A DNA stretch of 64,000 bases. Source: Pedobacter mucosus. Its GTDB lineage: Bacteria; Bacteroidota; Bacteroidia; Sphingobacteriales; Sphingobacteriaceae. A model generated the notes under the pieces. That model ran no database searches and was not told the DNA's origin. It saw only the letters and a list, made by a program, of their open reading frames with translations. Below, in pieces: positions 33,733 through 42,382 of the stretch. Each line of letters starts with the position of its first letter. The first letter of the stretch is position 1. Where the stretch lies: NCBI RefSeq assembly GCF_022200785.1, contig NZ_CP087585.1:1426001-1490000 (forward strand). The letters are read 5' to 3'. A program made the position numbers and the translations under genes.

Positions 33733-34662
33733 ATGAAAAATAATTTAAAAATATATTCGCTTACACTAGCATTTATCGCATGCCTATTTAGTTCATGCGT
33801 TAAGGAAGACAATATGTTTACTGATGATGGAAATGGCGGTGTAAATGGCATTGTAGAACTAGGAGATTTGCCACCAACGCGTACTGCTGGAGCAACAGCT
33901 GTAACTTACACAACTGTAACAAAATCTTTTGATGCCGCGGCAGAAATTGATGTTCCAATTGTAATAAATTATACTGGCGTTAATGGTGCACCAAATGATG
34001 TAACAGTTCAACTAGGCATATTTAATGCAGCTGTTACGGCCACAAATACAGCATATACTTTCTTGCCAACAACATTATACACTATTCCTTCAAATACAGT
34101 TGTCATTCCAAAAGGACAAAAGAAAGCGACTTTTATAATTAAAGTTAAAGCTGCCTCTTTCAACTTTGCGTTAACTTATGCGTTAGGTATTCAAATTACT
34201 TCAGCTTCATCAGGTATAATTAGCGGTAACTATGGTACTGGTGTATTTATTTTTTCAGCAAAAAACCAATGGGATGGAATTTATTCGATTGTATCGGGTA
34301 CAGTAACTAGGTTTACGGCTGTCGGTGTAGTAGAAACACCTAGTACGTTAAACGGTTCTTTGCTTGGAAATGCTAATATTACATTAACCACAAACGGGGC
34401 GAATAGTAATATTGTTGGTAACTTGAGGTGGTTTGGTGGAGGTGCTGTTGCTGGTATTGATAACACAATAGCAACAATTAATCCAACAACCAATGCGGTT
34501 ACAATGTCGGCTTTAGGAAACCTTACACTTGCAAATAGAGCGGGTTTGCCTAATAATTACGATCCAGCTACTAAAACCTTTATTTTAAATTTTGATTGGA
34601 ATCAAACAACTGCACCTCGACAATATTCGATAGTGCTAAAATATGTTGGTCCTAGACCATAA
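33733..34662 (+). CDS. SusE/DUF1735-like surface lipoprotein
   Basis: A 309-residue lipoprotein with lipobox LFSSC22 and following VKEDN. Residues about 50-165 match a DUF1735-like Ig-type fold (FDAAAEIDVPIVINYTG, VIPKGQKKATFIIKVKAASF, ALGIQITSASSGIISGNYG). The C-terminal half (KNQWDGIYSIVSGTVTR, PATKTFILNFDWNQ, RQYSIVLKYVG) is a second beta domain. It is the third gene of the SusC-SusD operon (18-bp gap) and takes the place of SusE/F, so it is likely an extra cell-surface ligand-binding protein. Confidence 0.8.
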   Translation: MKNNLKIYSLTLAFIACLFSSCVKEDNMFTDDGNGGVNGIVELGDLPPTRTAGATAVTYTTVTKSFDAAAEIDVPIVINYTGVNGAPNDVTVQLGIFNAAVTATNTAYTFLPTTLYTIPSNTVVIPKGQKKATFIIKVKAASFNFALTYALGIQITSASSGIISGNYGTGVFIFSAKNQWDGIYSIVSGTVTRFTAVGVVETPSTLNGSLLGNANITLTTNGANSNIVGNLRWFGGGAVAGIDNTIATINPTTNAVTMSALGNLTLANRAGLPNNYDPATKTFILNFDWNQTTAPRQYSIVLKYVGPRP

Positions 34663-34711
34663 TTGTTTATTACAATCAACGAAATAAAATTAAAATTCAT
34701 ACTATAAAATA

Positions 34712-34739
34712 ATAACCAGATGTGTTAGCATCTGGTTAT
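34712..34739 (+). terminator. Hairpin after the SusCD operon
   Basis: ATAACCAGATG-type 11-bp stem (34712-34722) with CATCTGGTTAT (34729-34739) and a 6-base loop. The trailing sequence is AT-rich but lacks a T run, so it is a weak terminator or an mRNA 3'-end stabiliser. Confidence 0.55.
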
Positions 34740-34853
34740 ATTATACTTTATAGAAAATTAACTTATTGTTGAATGAGGTAAAGAATGCCTATTTATTCAA
34801 AGATCGGAACATTTTATCTTTCTAAGAATAAGTTAGTTAATGAATAGTAAATT

Positions 34854-34889
34854 AGAGATCATGCTGGATAGCTGATCTCTTTTTTATTT
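34854..34889 (+). terminator. Intrinsic terminator between the SusCD operon and pdxH
   Basis: AGAGATCA (34854-34861) pairs with TGATCTCT (34873-34880), followed by TTTTTATTT. The T run shows it acts on plus-strand transcripts. Confidence 0.7.
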
Positions 34890-35540
34890 CTATGGTGCTA
34901 ATCGAGTTTTGGTCCAAATTCCTTTCGCAAGTTCAAAATTTATTCTATCATGCAAACGACTACTTCTTCCTTGCCAAAATTCTATTCTGGTTGGTTTTAC
35001 AACATAGCCGCCCCAATGTGCAGGTTTTATAATTTCTTTATCTTTATTTTTAAGCTTGAAATCTTCAAATTTATCTTCTAAAAACGCCCTATTTGGAACA
35101 ATTTGACTTTGTGGAGAAGTTACTGCGCCAATTTGACTAGCTACAGGACGAGTTTTAAAGTAAGCTTCTGAATTTTCTTTATCTAGCTTTTCAACCGTAC
35201 CTTCAATTCTTACTTGTCGTTCTAATTCAGGCCAATAAAAAACTAAACAGGCGTAAGGATTTCGCTTAAGCTCTTTGCCTTTCTGACTTAAATAATTAGT
35301 ATAAAATTTAAATCCATTATGATCGATGCCTTTAAGTAAAACAATGCGGGCATTTGGTTTTCCAGCTTTATCAGCAGTAGCCAGCGTCATGGCATTAGGT
35401 TCAAATATCTGAGAATCAATTGAATGATCTAACCATTTTTTAAACTGAGTAATTGGGTTATCATCCACGTCAGATTCATCAAGCGTGGCGCTTTTGTAAT
35501 CTTGGCGCAGGTTTTGTAGAAATTCATTTGTAACTTGCAT
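34890..35540 (-). CDS. pdxH: Pyridoxamine 5'-phosphate oxidase
   Basis: Oxidises pyridoxamine or pyridoxine 5'-phosphate to pyridoxal 5'-phosphate using FMN and oxygen. The 216-residue length matches the family. Conserved blocks are NPITQFKKWLDHS, AMTLATADKAGKPNARIVLLKG, FYTNYLSQKGKEL (FMN binding), ACLVFYWPELERQVRIEGTVEKL, and the C-terminal WGGYVVKPTRIEFWQGRSSRLHDR. The last residues TRLAP complete the usual RLxP end. The upstream promoter is unusually clear and places the transcription start at or next to the ATG. Confidence 0.96.
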   Translation of the reverse strand: MQVTNEFLQNLRQDYKSATLDESDVDDNPITQFKKWLDHSIDSQIFEPNAMTLATADKAGKPNARIVLLKGIDHNGFKFYTNYLSQKGKELKRNPYACLVFYWPELERQVRIEGTVEKLDKENSEAYFKTRPVASQIGAVTSPQSQIVPNRAFLEDKFEDFKLKNKDKEIIKPAHWGGYVVKPTRIEFWQGRSSRLHDRINFELAKGIWTKTRLAP

Positions 35541-35544
35541 ATCG

Positions 35545-35575
35545 CAAACTTAATCATCTTTAATTGGCTTACAAA
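35545..35575 (-). promoter_or_regulatory. Bacteroidota consensus promoter of pdxH
   Basis: On the minus strand TTTG (35572-35575), a 19-bp spacer, then TAAGTTTG (35545-35552). Both elements and the spacing fit TTTG-N19-TAnnTTTG exactly. Only four bases (CGAT) separate the minus-7 box from the pdxH ATG, so the mRNA is predicted to be leaderless. Confidence 0.7.
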
Positions 35576-35586
35576 TAAAAATTAAT

Positions 35587-36150
35587 ATGCTTAATCCTAT
35601 CAAACCGAAAACCGGGCGTTTACTTATTTCTGAGCCATTTATGATAGATCCTAATTTTAAGAGATCGGTGGTTTTAATTACTGAACATGGTGAAGAAGGC
35701 ACTGTTGGTTACATTTTAAATCAAGTGGGAAACCTAATTTTGGGTGATGTAATTCAAGATTTAGGAGATTTCGACAGTCATATTTATTTCGGAGGTCCGG
35801 TTGCTGCTGATACCTTGCATTTTATACATAGATGTTACAATAAGTTGCAAAGCGGAGAACCTATTGGTAACGGTTTATATTGGGGAGGAGATTTCGAAAC
35901 ACTTAAAATTCTTATTTCAACGGGTAGTATTGATCAAAGTGAAGTGAAGTTTTTTCTTGGCTATTCTGGTTGGGATGAAAGTCAGCTAGATCGGGAAATA
36001 GAAGGCAATGCATGGATGGTTAGTGATATCCTTGATATTGATTCGATTTTTACTAACGATGATGAGCAACTATGGAGAGATGTAATTGTGAACCTTGGTC
36101 CAAAGTATGCCCACGTTAGTAATTTTCCAGTTGATCCAAGCTTAAATTAA
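35587..36150 (+). CDS. YqgE/AlgH family protein
   Basis: The 187-residue protein matches UPF0301 (YqgE/AlgH): PKTGRLLISEPFMIDPNFKRSVVLITEH, GTVGYILNQVGN, HIYFGGPVAADTLHFIH, and GYSGWDESQLDREIEGNAWM are its conserved blocks. The family is a cytosolic flavoredoxin-like fold with uncertain function; in Pseudomonas AlgH is tied to alginate expression. It is divergent from pdxH with only 46 bp between starts and converges on purE. Confidence 0.93.
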   Translation: MLNPIKPKTGRLLISEPFMIDPNFKRSVVLITEHGEEGTVGYILNQVGNLILGDVIQDLGDFDSHIYFGGPVAADTLHFIHRCYNKLQSGEPIGNGLYWGGDFETLKILISTGSIDQSEVKFFLGYSGWDESQLDREIEGNAWMVSDILDIDSIFTNDDEQLWRDVIVNLGPKYAHVSNFPVDPSLN

Positions 36151-36179
36151 ATCTGTCCTTTTTATATTAACGTCCAAAA

Positions 36180-36707
36180 TTACTGATTAATTTTTTCAGC
36201 ACTTTCTTCAACTTTTCGTCTTAACTCGTCCTTATATCCTTGCATTTTTAAAGTTAGGGAATGGTCTGCTGTAGCCAAAATTTGAACTGCCAATAAGCCT
36301 GCATTTTTTGCTGCATTAAGGGCTACTGTTGCTACAGGGATACCGTTTGGCATTTGCAAGATTGATAAGATACTATCCCAACCATCAATAGAATTTGATG
36401 ATTTTATAGGAACTCCAATAACGGGTAAAGTTGTAATTGAAGCAACCATACCTGGTAAATGAGCGGCTCCGCCAGCACCAGCAATAATAACTTTTAAACC
36501 TCGACCATGAGCTTCTTTTGCATAATTAAACATGCGTTCGGGAGTTCTGTGCGCAGAAACTACAGTAATTTCATATGGGATGCCAAATTCTTTAAAAATA
36601 TTAGCGGCATCTTGCATAATTGGTAAATCAGATTTACTTCCCATTATTATTCCGACAATAACCCCAACCCCTAAAGGGGCTTTTTCCTGTAATCCGTTCA
36701 TTTGCAA
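36180..36707 (-). CDS. purE: N5-carboxyaminoimidazole ribonucleotide mutase
   Basis: Converts N5-CAIR to CAIR in purine synthesis, using the product of PurK. The core motif is [20 protein letters not shown], with the active-site stretch SAHRTPERM and [15 protein letters not shown]. The C-terminal helix [14 protein letters not shown] is typical. The N-terminus is odd: about 18 residues ([18 protein letters not shown]) precede the first strand, and residues about 9-17 are translated from a CCCCTTTAGGGG-type palindrome related to the array upstream. No Met is available between this extension and the essential GSKSD loop except the one inside it. Confidence 0.95.
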   Translation of the reverse strand: MQMNGLQEKAPLGVGVIVGIIMGSKSDLPIMQDAANIFKEFGIPYEITVVSAHRTPERMFNYAKEAHGRGLKVIIAGAGGAAHLPGMVASITTLPVIGVPIKSSNSIDGWDSILSILQMPNGIPVATVALNAAKNAGLLAVQILATADHSLTLKMQGYKDELRRKVEESAEKINQ

Positions 36708-36750
36708 TTGTAATTTCTTAAGTTTAATCTTTTATCGTTCACTATTTCTA

Positions 36751-37055
36751 CCAAAGTATTCGTTTCCTTTAATTGGCCTTGGGTTTATTGCCACTTTGCT
36801 ATTCGTTCCCCCTTTAGGTAAATAGGGAGTTAATTTTCACTTTGTTATTCGTTCCTCCTTTAGAGGCTAGGGGGTTTAGTTCCACCAAAGTATTCGTTTC
36901 CTTTGATTAGCCTCGGTTTATTGCCACCTTGCTATTCGTTCCCTCTTTAGGGGGTTATACCGTTTATTTCCATCAAAGTATTCGTTTCCTTTAATTGGCC
37001 TTAGGTTTATTGCCACCTTGTTATTCGTTCCCCCTTTAGGGGGCTAGTGGGTTTA
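36751..37055. repeat. Seven-unit degenerate tandem array between purK and purE
   Basis: Units begin at 36751, 36791, 36838, 36882, 36924, 36970 and 37013 and are 40-47 bp long. All contain TATTCGTT. Two sub-types alternate: one reads AAAGTATTCGTTTCCTTT (units 1, 4, 6), the other TATTCGTTCCCCCTTTAGG-like, which can fold on its CCCC/GGGG arms (units 2, 3, 5, 7). The purK stop codon lies in the last unit. The unit variation and absence of unique spacers rule out CRISPR. Confidence 0.85.
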
Positions 37056-38192
37056 AGCTGTAACTTTTAATGTTTTTTGAACATAACGAGCCTTTTCAAT
37101 GGCTTTGTCCCTATCAATATCCACTATTGTTACATGGCCCATTTTACGATAAGGTTTAGTATATTTCTTTCCATAAAGGTGAACGAAAACTCCATCAACA
37201 GCCAGTATTTTTTCCAAATTTTCATATCTCGCAACGCCTTCGGAACCTTTTTCACCTAATAAATTAATCATTATGGCATTGGTGATGCTTGATGTATCGC
37301 CTAACGGCAAATTATATATTGACCGCAAATGCTGTTCAAATTGAGAAACATAATTACCCTCAATAGTTTGGTGTCCGCTATTGTGTGGGCGAGGGGCAAC
37401 TTCGTTAACTAGCAATTCACCGTCACTACAAACAAACATTTCTACTGCTAAAATGCCTGTTATATTTAGTGCTGAAGCAATGTTTTTAGCAATATTTTCA
37501 GCTTTCTGTTGTAAACTTTCTGCATATGTAGAAGGAGAAATCAAAAATTCGACAAGATTGGCTTCAGGATTAAAATCCATTTCTACCATTGGAAAAGTTT
37601 TCATATCGCCGTTTGAATTTCTGGCAACAATTATAGCAACCTCTTTTTCAAACTCAACTAATTTTTCAATGATGCAAGGCGCATCAAATGCATTTTCAAT
37701 ATCCTGACTGCTGTTGATTCGCATTACACCTTTACCGTCATATCCATCTTTTCTCAATTTTAGAATGTAAGGAAATGGTATTTGACTGTTTTCTATATCT
37801 TCTTTGGTGTTAACGATTTGAAATGGAGAGGTTGGAATGTCATTCTCTTTAAAAAATTGTTTTTGTACACCTTTATCTTGAATTAATCGAATTACCCGAG
37901 ACTGAGGGAATACTTTTTTCCCCTCCTTTTCAAGCTGTTCAAGTGCTTCAATATTTACTTTTTCTATCTCAATAGTAATGATATCAGCTTTCTTTCCAAA
38001 ATTGTAAACTGTATCATAATCCGTTATAGATCCATTTTCAAAATAGTTTGCAATGTGTTTGCATGGCGCATCAGGATCTGGATCTAAAACCAACGAAGTT
38101 ACATTGTAGTTAATTGCTTGCTGAATAAGCATTCGCCCTAATTGGCCCCCACCCAAAATACCTAATTTTAATTCGCTTATCTGTTTTGCCAT
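37053..38192 (-). CDS. purK: 5-(carboxyamino)imidazole ribonucleotide synthase
   Basis: ATP-grasp enzyme that carboxylates AIR to N5-CAIR with bicarbonate. I choose ATG 38190-38192 (MAKQISELKLGILGGGQLGRM), giving 379 residues; an upstream in-frame start would add 26 residues of non-family sequence. Landmarks are LGILGGGQLGRMLIQQA, FPYILKLRKDGYDGKGVM (ATP-grasp), LAVEMFVCSDGELLVNEVAPRPHNSGH (metal and ATP binding), and the C-terminal LYGKKYTKPYRKMGHVTI. It precedes purE on the same strand, but the usual tight spacing is broken by the 0.3-kb tandem array. Confidence 0.95.
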   Translation of the reverse strand: MAKQISELKLGILGGGQLGRMLIQQAINYNVTSLVLDPDPDAPCKHIANYFENGSITDYDTVYNFGKKADIITIEIEKVNIEALEQLEKEGKKVFPQSRVIRLIQDKGVQKQFFKENDIPTSPFQIVNTKEDIENSQIPFPYILKLRKDGYDGKGVMRINSSQDIENAFDAPCIIEKLVEFEKEVAIIVARNSNGDMKTFPMVEMDFNPEANLVEFLISPSTYAESLQQKAENIAKNIASALNITGILAVEMFVCSDGELLVNEVAPRPHNSGHQTIEGNYVSQFEQHLRSIYNLPLGDTSSITNAIMINLLGEKGSEGVARYENLEKILAVDGVFVHLYGKKYTKPYRKMGHVTIVDIDRDKAIEKARYVQKTLKVTA

Positions 38193-38214
38193 TAATAAAT
38201 AGATTTTTAAGATG

Positions 38215-38222
38215 CAAAAATA
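38215..38222 (-). promoter_or_regulatory. Minus-7 box candidate TATTTTTG for purK
   Basis: Exact TAnnTTTG on the minus strand, 22 bp before the chosen purK start. It lies inside the longer alternative reading frame, which supports the shorter start. No clear minus-33 element. Confidence 0.4.
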
Positions 38223-38463
38223 ACAAAAATTGAACGCTAATTCTGGTTTTTGTAAAAACAGATACCTCATTTTTCTTGAATCGAAAAACCACTAAAAAAA
38301 TTTAACAGAAAGTTCTGCCATATGCTTCAGTTATCCTGAAAAAAAATCGTGTTCGCTTTTGTTTGCGTATCAACAATGTTGTGCAACTATTAACGAAACA
38401 CATTGCATAAAACTTACCAATAAAACGTACGAGTCATCACCTAAAACATATAACTTTGCTTTA

Positions 38464-39654
38464 ATGAATGCTGATGCGATTATTATTGGTGCCGGTGCTT
38501 GCGGATTAATGTGTGCGGTGCAGGCTGGATTCCTCGGAAAGAAGGTTATAGTTTTGGAGAAAAATGAAAAACCTGGTGCAAAAATATTAATATCTGGTGG
38601 TGGACGCTGTAATTATACCAATCAATTTACATCTGCTGAACAATTTTTATCTAACAATCCACATTTTATAAAATCTTCTTTTACTCAATGGACTGTTGAT
38701 GATACCATAGGTTTTTTTGAAACTTATGGTATTTATGGTAAAGAAAAAACATTAGGACAATTATTTCCCGATGAAAAGAATGCTAAAGATGTGGTTGAAA
38801 TGTTTACTTCAATTTGTAACGATTTTGGACAAGAAATAAGGTGTAATGCTGATGTTAAAGAGATCGAAATTTTATCGGAAGGTTTCAAAGTTATTTATGA
38901 GAAGAATGGAAAAACTATAGAACTAACTGCTAATAAGTTGGTTATTGCAACTGGAGGCTTGCCAATTCCTAAAATGGGAGCAACTGATTTCGCCTTACGT
39001 TTTGCCAGAAAAAACAATTTAAAAATCGTAGAAACCGCCCCGGCTTTAGTGCCCTTAACCATTACAGGGAAAGATGAAGAGTGGTTTGCACAACTATCGG
39101 GCAACTCGATTTTCTGCGAAGTAAGTAACGATGAAATTTCATTCGAAGAGAACATATTATTTACGCATTGGGGTTTAAGCGGACCAGCAGTATTGCAAAT
39201 TTCTTCTTTCTGGAGACCAGGAAAAATAATTAGCATTAACTTATTGCCTCATCAAGATATTGTTTTTCTTTTGGAAGAAGAGCGAAAAAACAATGGTAAA
39301 ACACTATTATCAACCTTATTAAATCGATATTACACTAGAAAGCTTACCGATGCTTTAGCAAAATTTTTGCCTTTAAGCAAACCAGTCGCAGCATTAACAA
39401 AAATTGAGATTGAATTAATTAACAAAACCATTCATCATTTTGAAGTTAAACCAGCAGGCGATAAAGGCTACGATAAGGCCGAGGTAATGCGTGGCGGAAT
39501 TGATACAAACGAGATTTCATCCAAAACTTTGGAATGCAAAAAAATACCAAACCTATTTTTTGGTGGCGAATGTTTGGACGTTACAGGTTGGTTAGGAGGT
39601 TATAATTTTCAGTGGGCATGGGCTAGCGGATTTGTGATAGCGCAGAACATTTAA
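38464..39654 (+). CDS. NAD(P)/FAD-dependent oxidoreductase, HI0933/BaiN-like
   Basis: I start at ATG 38464 (MNADAIIIGAGACGLMCAVQAG), 396 residues; the frame is open 35 codons further upstream but that part has no similarity to the family. The dinucleotide loop GAGACG, the GAKILISGGGRCNYTN block and the C-terminal NLFFGGECLDVTGWLGGYNFQWAWASG are diagnostic of the HI0933/YhiN family, labelled aminoacetone-oxidase-like or BaiN-like. The electron acceptor and substrate are uncertain. It ends 2 bp from the convergent T9SS cargo gene. Confidence 0.92.
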   Translation: MNADAIIIGAGACGLMCAVQAGFLGKKVIVLEKNEKPGAKILISGGGRCNYTNQFTSAEQFLSNNPHFIKSSFTQWTVDDTIGFFETYGIYGKEKTLGQLFPDEKNAKDVVEMFTSICNDFGQEIRCNADVKEIEILSEGFKVIYEKNGKTIELTANKLVIATGGLPIPKMGATDFALRFARKNNLKIVETAPALVPLTITGKDEEWFAQLSGNSIFCEVSNDEISFEENILFTHWGLSGPAVLQISSFWRPGKIISINLLPHQDIVFLLEEERKNNGKTLLSTLLNRYYTRKLTDALAKFLPLSKPVAALTKIEIELINKTIHHFEVKPAGDKGYDKAEVMRGGIDTNEISSKTLECKKIPNLFFGGECLDVTGWLGGYNFQWAWASGFVIAQNI

Positions 39655-39656
39655 TT

Positions 39657-42332
39657 TTATCTAATTAATGTGATTGCACCTTTTAATAATTGCTTTGCAT
39701 TTTTTGATTCTATCGAATAATAGTAAGTTCCAACAGGTGCGAAACTTCCATTTACTTTTCCATCCCAAAAAGCATTCTTTCCGATTGTGGTATAAATAGT
39801 ATTGCCGAAACGGTTATAAATTTTAATTTTTGCATTATAATCGTCTTCTAAGCCACTAACTTGCCACAAATCATTTATATTGTCTCCATTAGGGCTAAAT
39901 GCATTTGGAATTAATATTTCCATACAGTATGGCATCACTTTATACGTCAATTCCTTTGTACATCCATAAAAATCTTCCACCACCAGTGTATAGTTTCCTG
40001 CTTTACGAACTTCGTAAAATTGACTATTCGTTTTTTGGCCATTCCAAGTATAGAAAACAAAACCACTTTCCGCCTCTAGCATAACTTTTTCATTAATTAT
40101 TACACAAATCTTTTGCTCCTCTGGTATCAATAATTTTAAAGGATTATTTATGATTACTTTGATTATATCGCTCCTAGCTGTGCAGCCGGATGAGTTGATA
40201 AAACTAACGTAAAAAGAACCGCTTTTTTTTATCTCTATTCCTGCCGTTGTTTCACCGGTATTCCAAATAAAATTCGATCCGATTTGATTCGTATTCGCTG
40301 TAAGTGTAACCGTTTCTCCATAACAAAGTACTTTGTTTGAAGAACGATTGATTTCAACAATTGGTAATGGGGTAAAAGTTATATTCTTAGCTAAAGAACT
40401 AATACTACAATTATTATCGCTAATGAATGAAATAACGTAAGCTCCTGAAATGTTAACAGTTATTGCATTCTTATTCGCTAATTCACTTAATTCAATTCCG
40501 TTTCGAAACCATTTTGTTTTATAGTTTAAAGGGTTCTCAACTAAAATTTCTGCAGTTTCACCTACGCAATAATTTGTTTTTAAACTATTTAGTAATGGCA
40601 TTATAAAATTTATAAGATTAATTTTTACGGACTTTGATATCTCAGAATAGCTATCACAATTACTCACTTGCACTTGATAGATTCCTGAAACCGATGCGTT
40701 GTAAATATTTTGTGTTTCATTTATAATTTCTAATCCGTCCTTAATCCATTTGTACTTATAACCTGTAGCCAATTTTGTTTGTAGTGTAAAGGCAGAATTT
40801 GGACATAAGTTTATTTCATCAGGATAATTGAAAACGATTTCTGGGCTGGCATTATGTTTTATTACTATAGGTAACGACATTAGAGAAATATTTTCACAAA
40901 GCGCTGTTATTTTAAGCGTATAAGTTCCTGCCTCTTTTAATTCAGCTTTAGGTTTTCCTATCCATTCAATAATTTCAACATCATCTTTAAACCATTGAAA
41001 AAGTAATTGATTATAAAGAGAAGAAGAAATTTTTGAAGATATTTTTACAGTCTGATCGCCACAGGTTTCATAGATGATTTCTGGCTGATTATAACCGTTA
41101 GATGGTGGTTTCTCATAAATGAAATCACTATGCCTAATTTTTGAATAGTATACTTGATCCAAAGTTAGGTAGATTTTTTTAATACCTTTTTCTGAAGCCA
41201 CCCATAAAACTTTTTCACACATGGTATCATAAGATTGGCCTGAAGTATAATCAAGAGAAATATTTTTATAGGTATCAATACAAAGCGAACTAATTTGTGA
41301 ATTTGCTAAAGCTGGAATGTTAACAAATTTAATTCTATCCAATGGGTTGGGACTTGCATATATTTCATAAAAAATCGATGCTGGAGTATAATATAGCCCA
41401 CGATCTGTAGCTGCAAAAACGAAGTTTTGTTTGGATATCGCTGTTAAAGCATATGCTTCTTCTATATCATTAATCTTTTCATTTAGAATAACCTTCTTGA
41501 TTTCCATTTCGGTACAAGACCCCATATTTTTTGCGAATAAACCTTCATCTGTACCCCAAATATTACAATAAATTTGCCAGCCAGAAGTATCTTGCCAATG
41601 ATGGGCAAATAGAGTACAATTTATTTTTGAAGGGTATGGGGTTCTATCTGGCAATGCTGATATAAATGAAGTATATGCTTTATAGCTTATTGTAGCGTGA
41701 TTATTTACAAAACATTGGCCCGTTGGATAGATATATTGGAAATCTACTGATTTGAAACCGGCATTTGTAATATGCCAATCAGGCTCATCAACAAGAGGCT
41801 GATTGGCGTATGATTGTTGTTCATCGATTGTTAGATTGCCACGAAATATTTTGTACATATGTTTGTTTGTAGCAATTGCTAAATAGTCTTCATTTCGTAC
41901 TTGAGGATTATTTCTATAGTAGGCTATATCTCTTTTAGAACTTATAATAGAGATATCATTGATTCTTGTAACACCAGGATAATTAACTTTTATTTCATGC
42001 TTTGTTTCATTTCTAACGTGAATAATAAGATCTGGTTTGATTAGAAAATACATTTCTGATGCATTGTAACCAGTAATTTGTGCAATGTTTAAACCGTTTG
42101 TTAATGGATAAATATTAAAAGCTTCATCACCTTCTTTTTTATAAAACACATTTCCTGATTGTGTTAAACCCCAAACGGTATGGTCTTCAACAGAAACAAA
42201 TACTTGCTTAAAGGATTGATCTTCAAGAAAAGATTCGCCTATGGTTAAGTTTAACTGGCCTTTAGTGATAAATGGAAAAGATAGCAGTAAGCAAGTGAGA
42301 AGTAAGGTGTTAAAATTTAGCTTGAGAAACAT
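39657..42332 (-). CDS. Large secreted protein with type B T9SS sorting domain
   Basis: An 891-residue protein (ATG 42330-42332, signal peptide LLLTCLLLSFPFITKGQ). The C-terminal 90 residues are a type B T9SS sorting domain (gliding motility-associated CTD): ILIPNAFSPNGDNINDLWQV, KIKIYNRFGNTIYTT, FWDGKVNGSFAPVGTYYYSI. The N-terminal 400 residues look like a beta-propeller sensor (repeated W/V-G-T-DEGL and ATDRGLYYTP blocks). The middle holds four Ig/PKD-like repeats of about 80 residues, each with a Cys pair and a LxWFKDG-type turn. It is likely exported to the cell surface or medium through the type IX system. Confidence 0.85.
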   Translation of the reverse strand: MFLKLNFNTLLLTCLLLSFPFITKGQLNLTIGESFLEDQSFKQVFVSVEDHTVWGLTQSGNVFYKKEGDEAFNIYPLTNGLNIAQITGYNASEMYFLIKPDLIIHVRNETKHEIKVNYPGVTRINDISIISSKRDIAYYRNNPQVRNEDYLAIATNKHMYKIFRGNLTIDEQQSYANQPLVDEPDWHITNAGFKSVDFQYIYPTGQCFVNNHATISYKAYTSFISALPDRTPYPSKINCTLFAHHWQDTSGWQIYCNIWGTDEGLFAKNMGSCTEMEIKKVILNEKINDIEEAYALTAISKQNFVFAATDRGLYYTPASIFYEIYASPNPLDRIKFVNIPALANSQISSLCIDTYKNISLDYTSGQSYDTMCEKVLWVASEKGIKKIYLTLDQVYYSKIRHSDFIYEKPPSNGYNQPEIIYETCGDQTVKISSKISSSLYNQLLFQWFKDDVEIIEWIGKPKAELKEAGTYTLKITALCENISLMSLPIVIKHNASPEIVFNYPDEINLCPNSAFTLQTKLATGYKYKWIKDGLEIINETQNIYNASVSGIYQVQVSNCDSYSEISKSVKINLINFIMPLLNSLKTNYCVGETAEILVENPLNYKTKWFRNGIELSELANKNAITVNISGAYVISFISDNNCSISSLAKNITFTPLPIVEINRSSNKVLCYGETVTLTANTNQIGSNFIWNTGETTAGIEIKKSGSFYVSFINSSGCTARSDIIKVIINNPLKLLIPEEQKICVIINEKVMLEAESGFVFYTWNGQKTNSQFYEVRKAGNYTLVVEDFYGCTKELTYKVMPYCMEILIPNAFSPNGDNINDLWQVSGLEDDYNAKIKIYNRFGNTIYTTIGKNAFWDGKVNGSFAPVGTYYYSIESKNAKQLLKGAITLIR

Positions 42333-42382
42333 GTGCAATTATACTATATAAAAATTGCAACTAAAATTTGTTTCTACATCAT

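Noticed and set aside
36751..37055. CRISPR-like array
   Set aside because: The units are contiguous, variable and lack unique spacers, and no cas gene is present.
38193..38270. 26-residue upstream extension of PurK
   Set aside because: It would place a minus-7 box inside the gene and adds a Phe/Cys-rich stretch unlike PurK.
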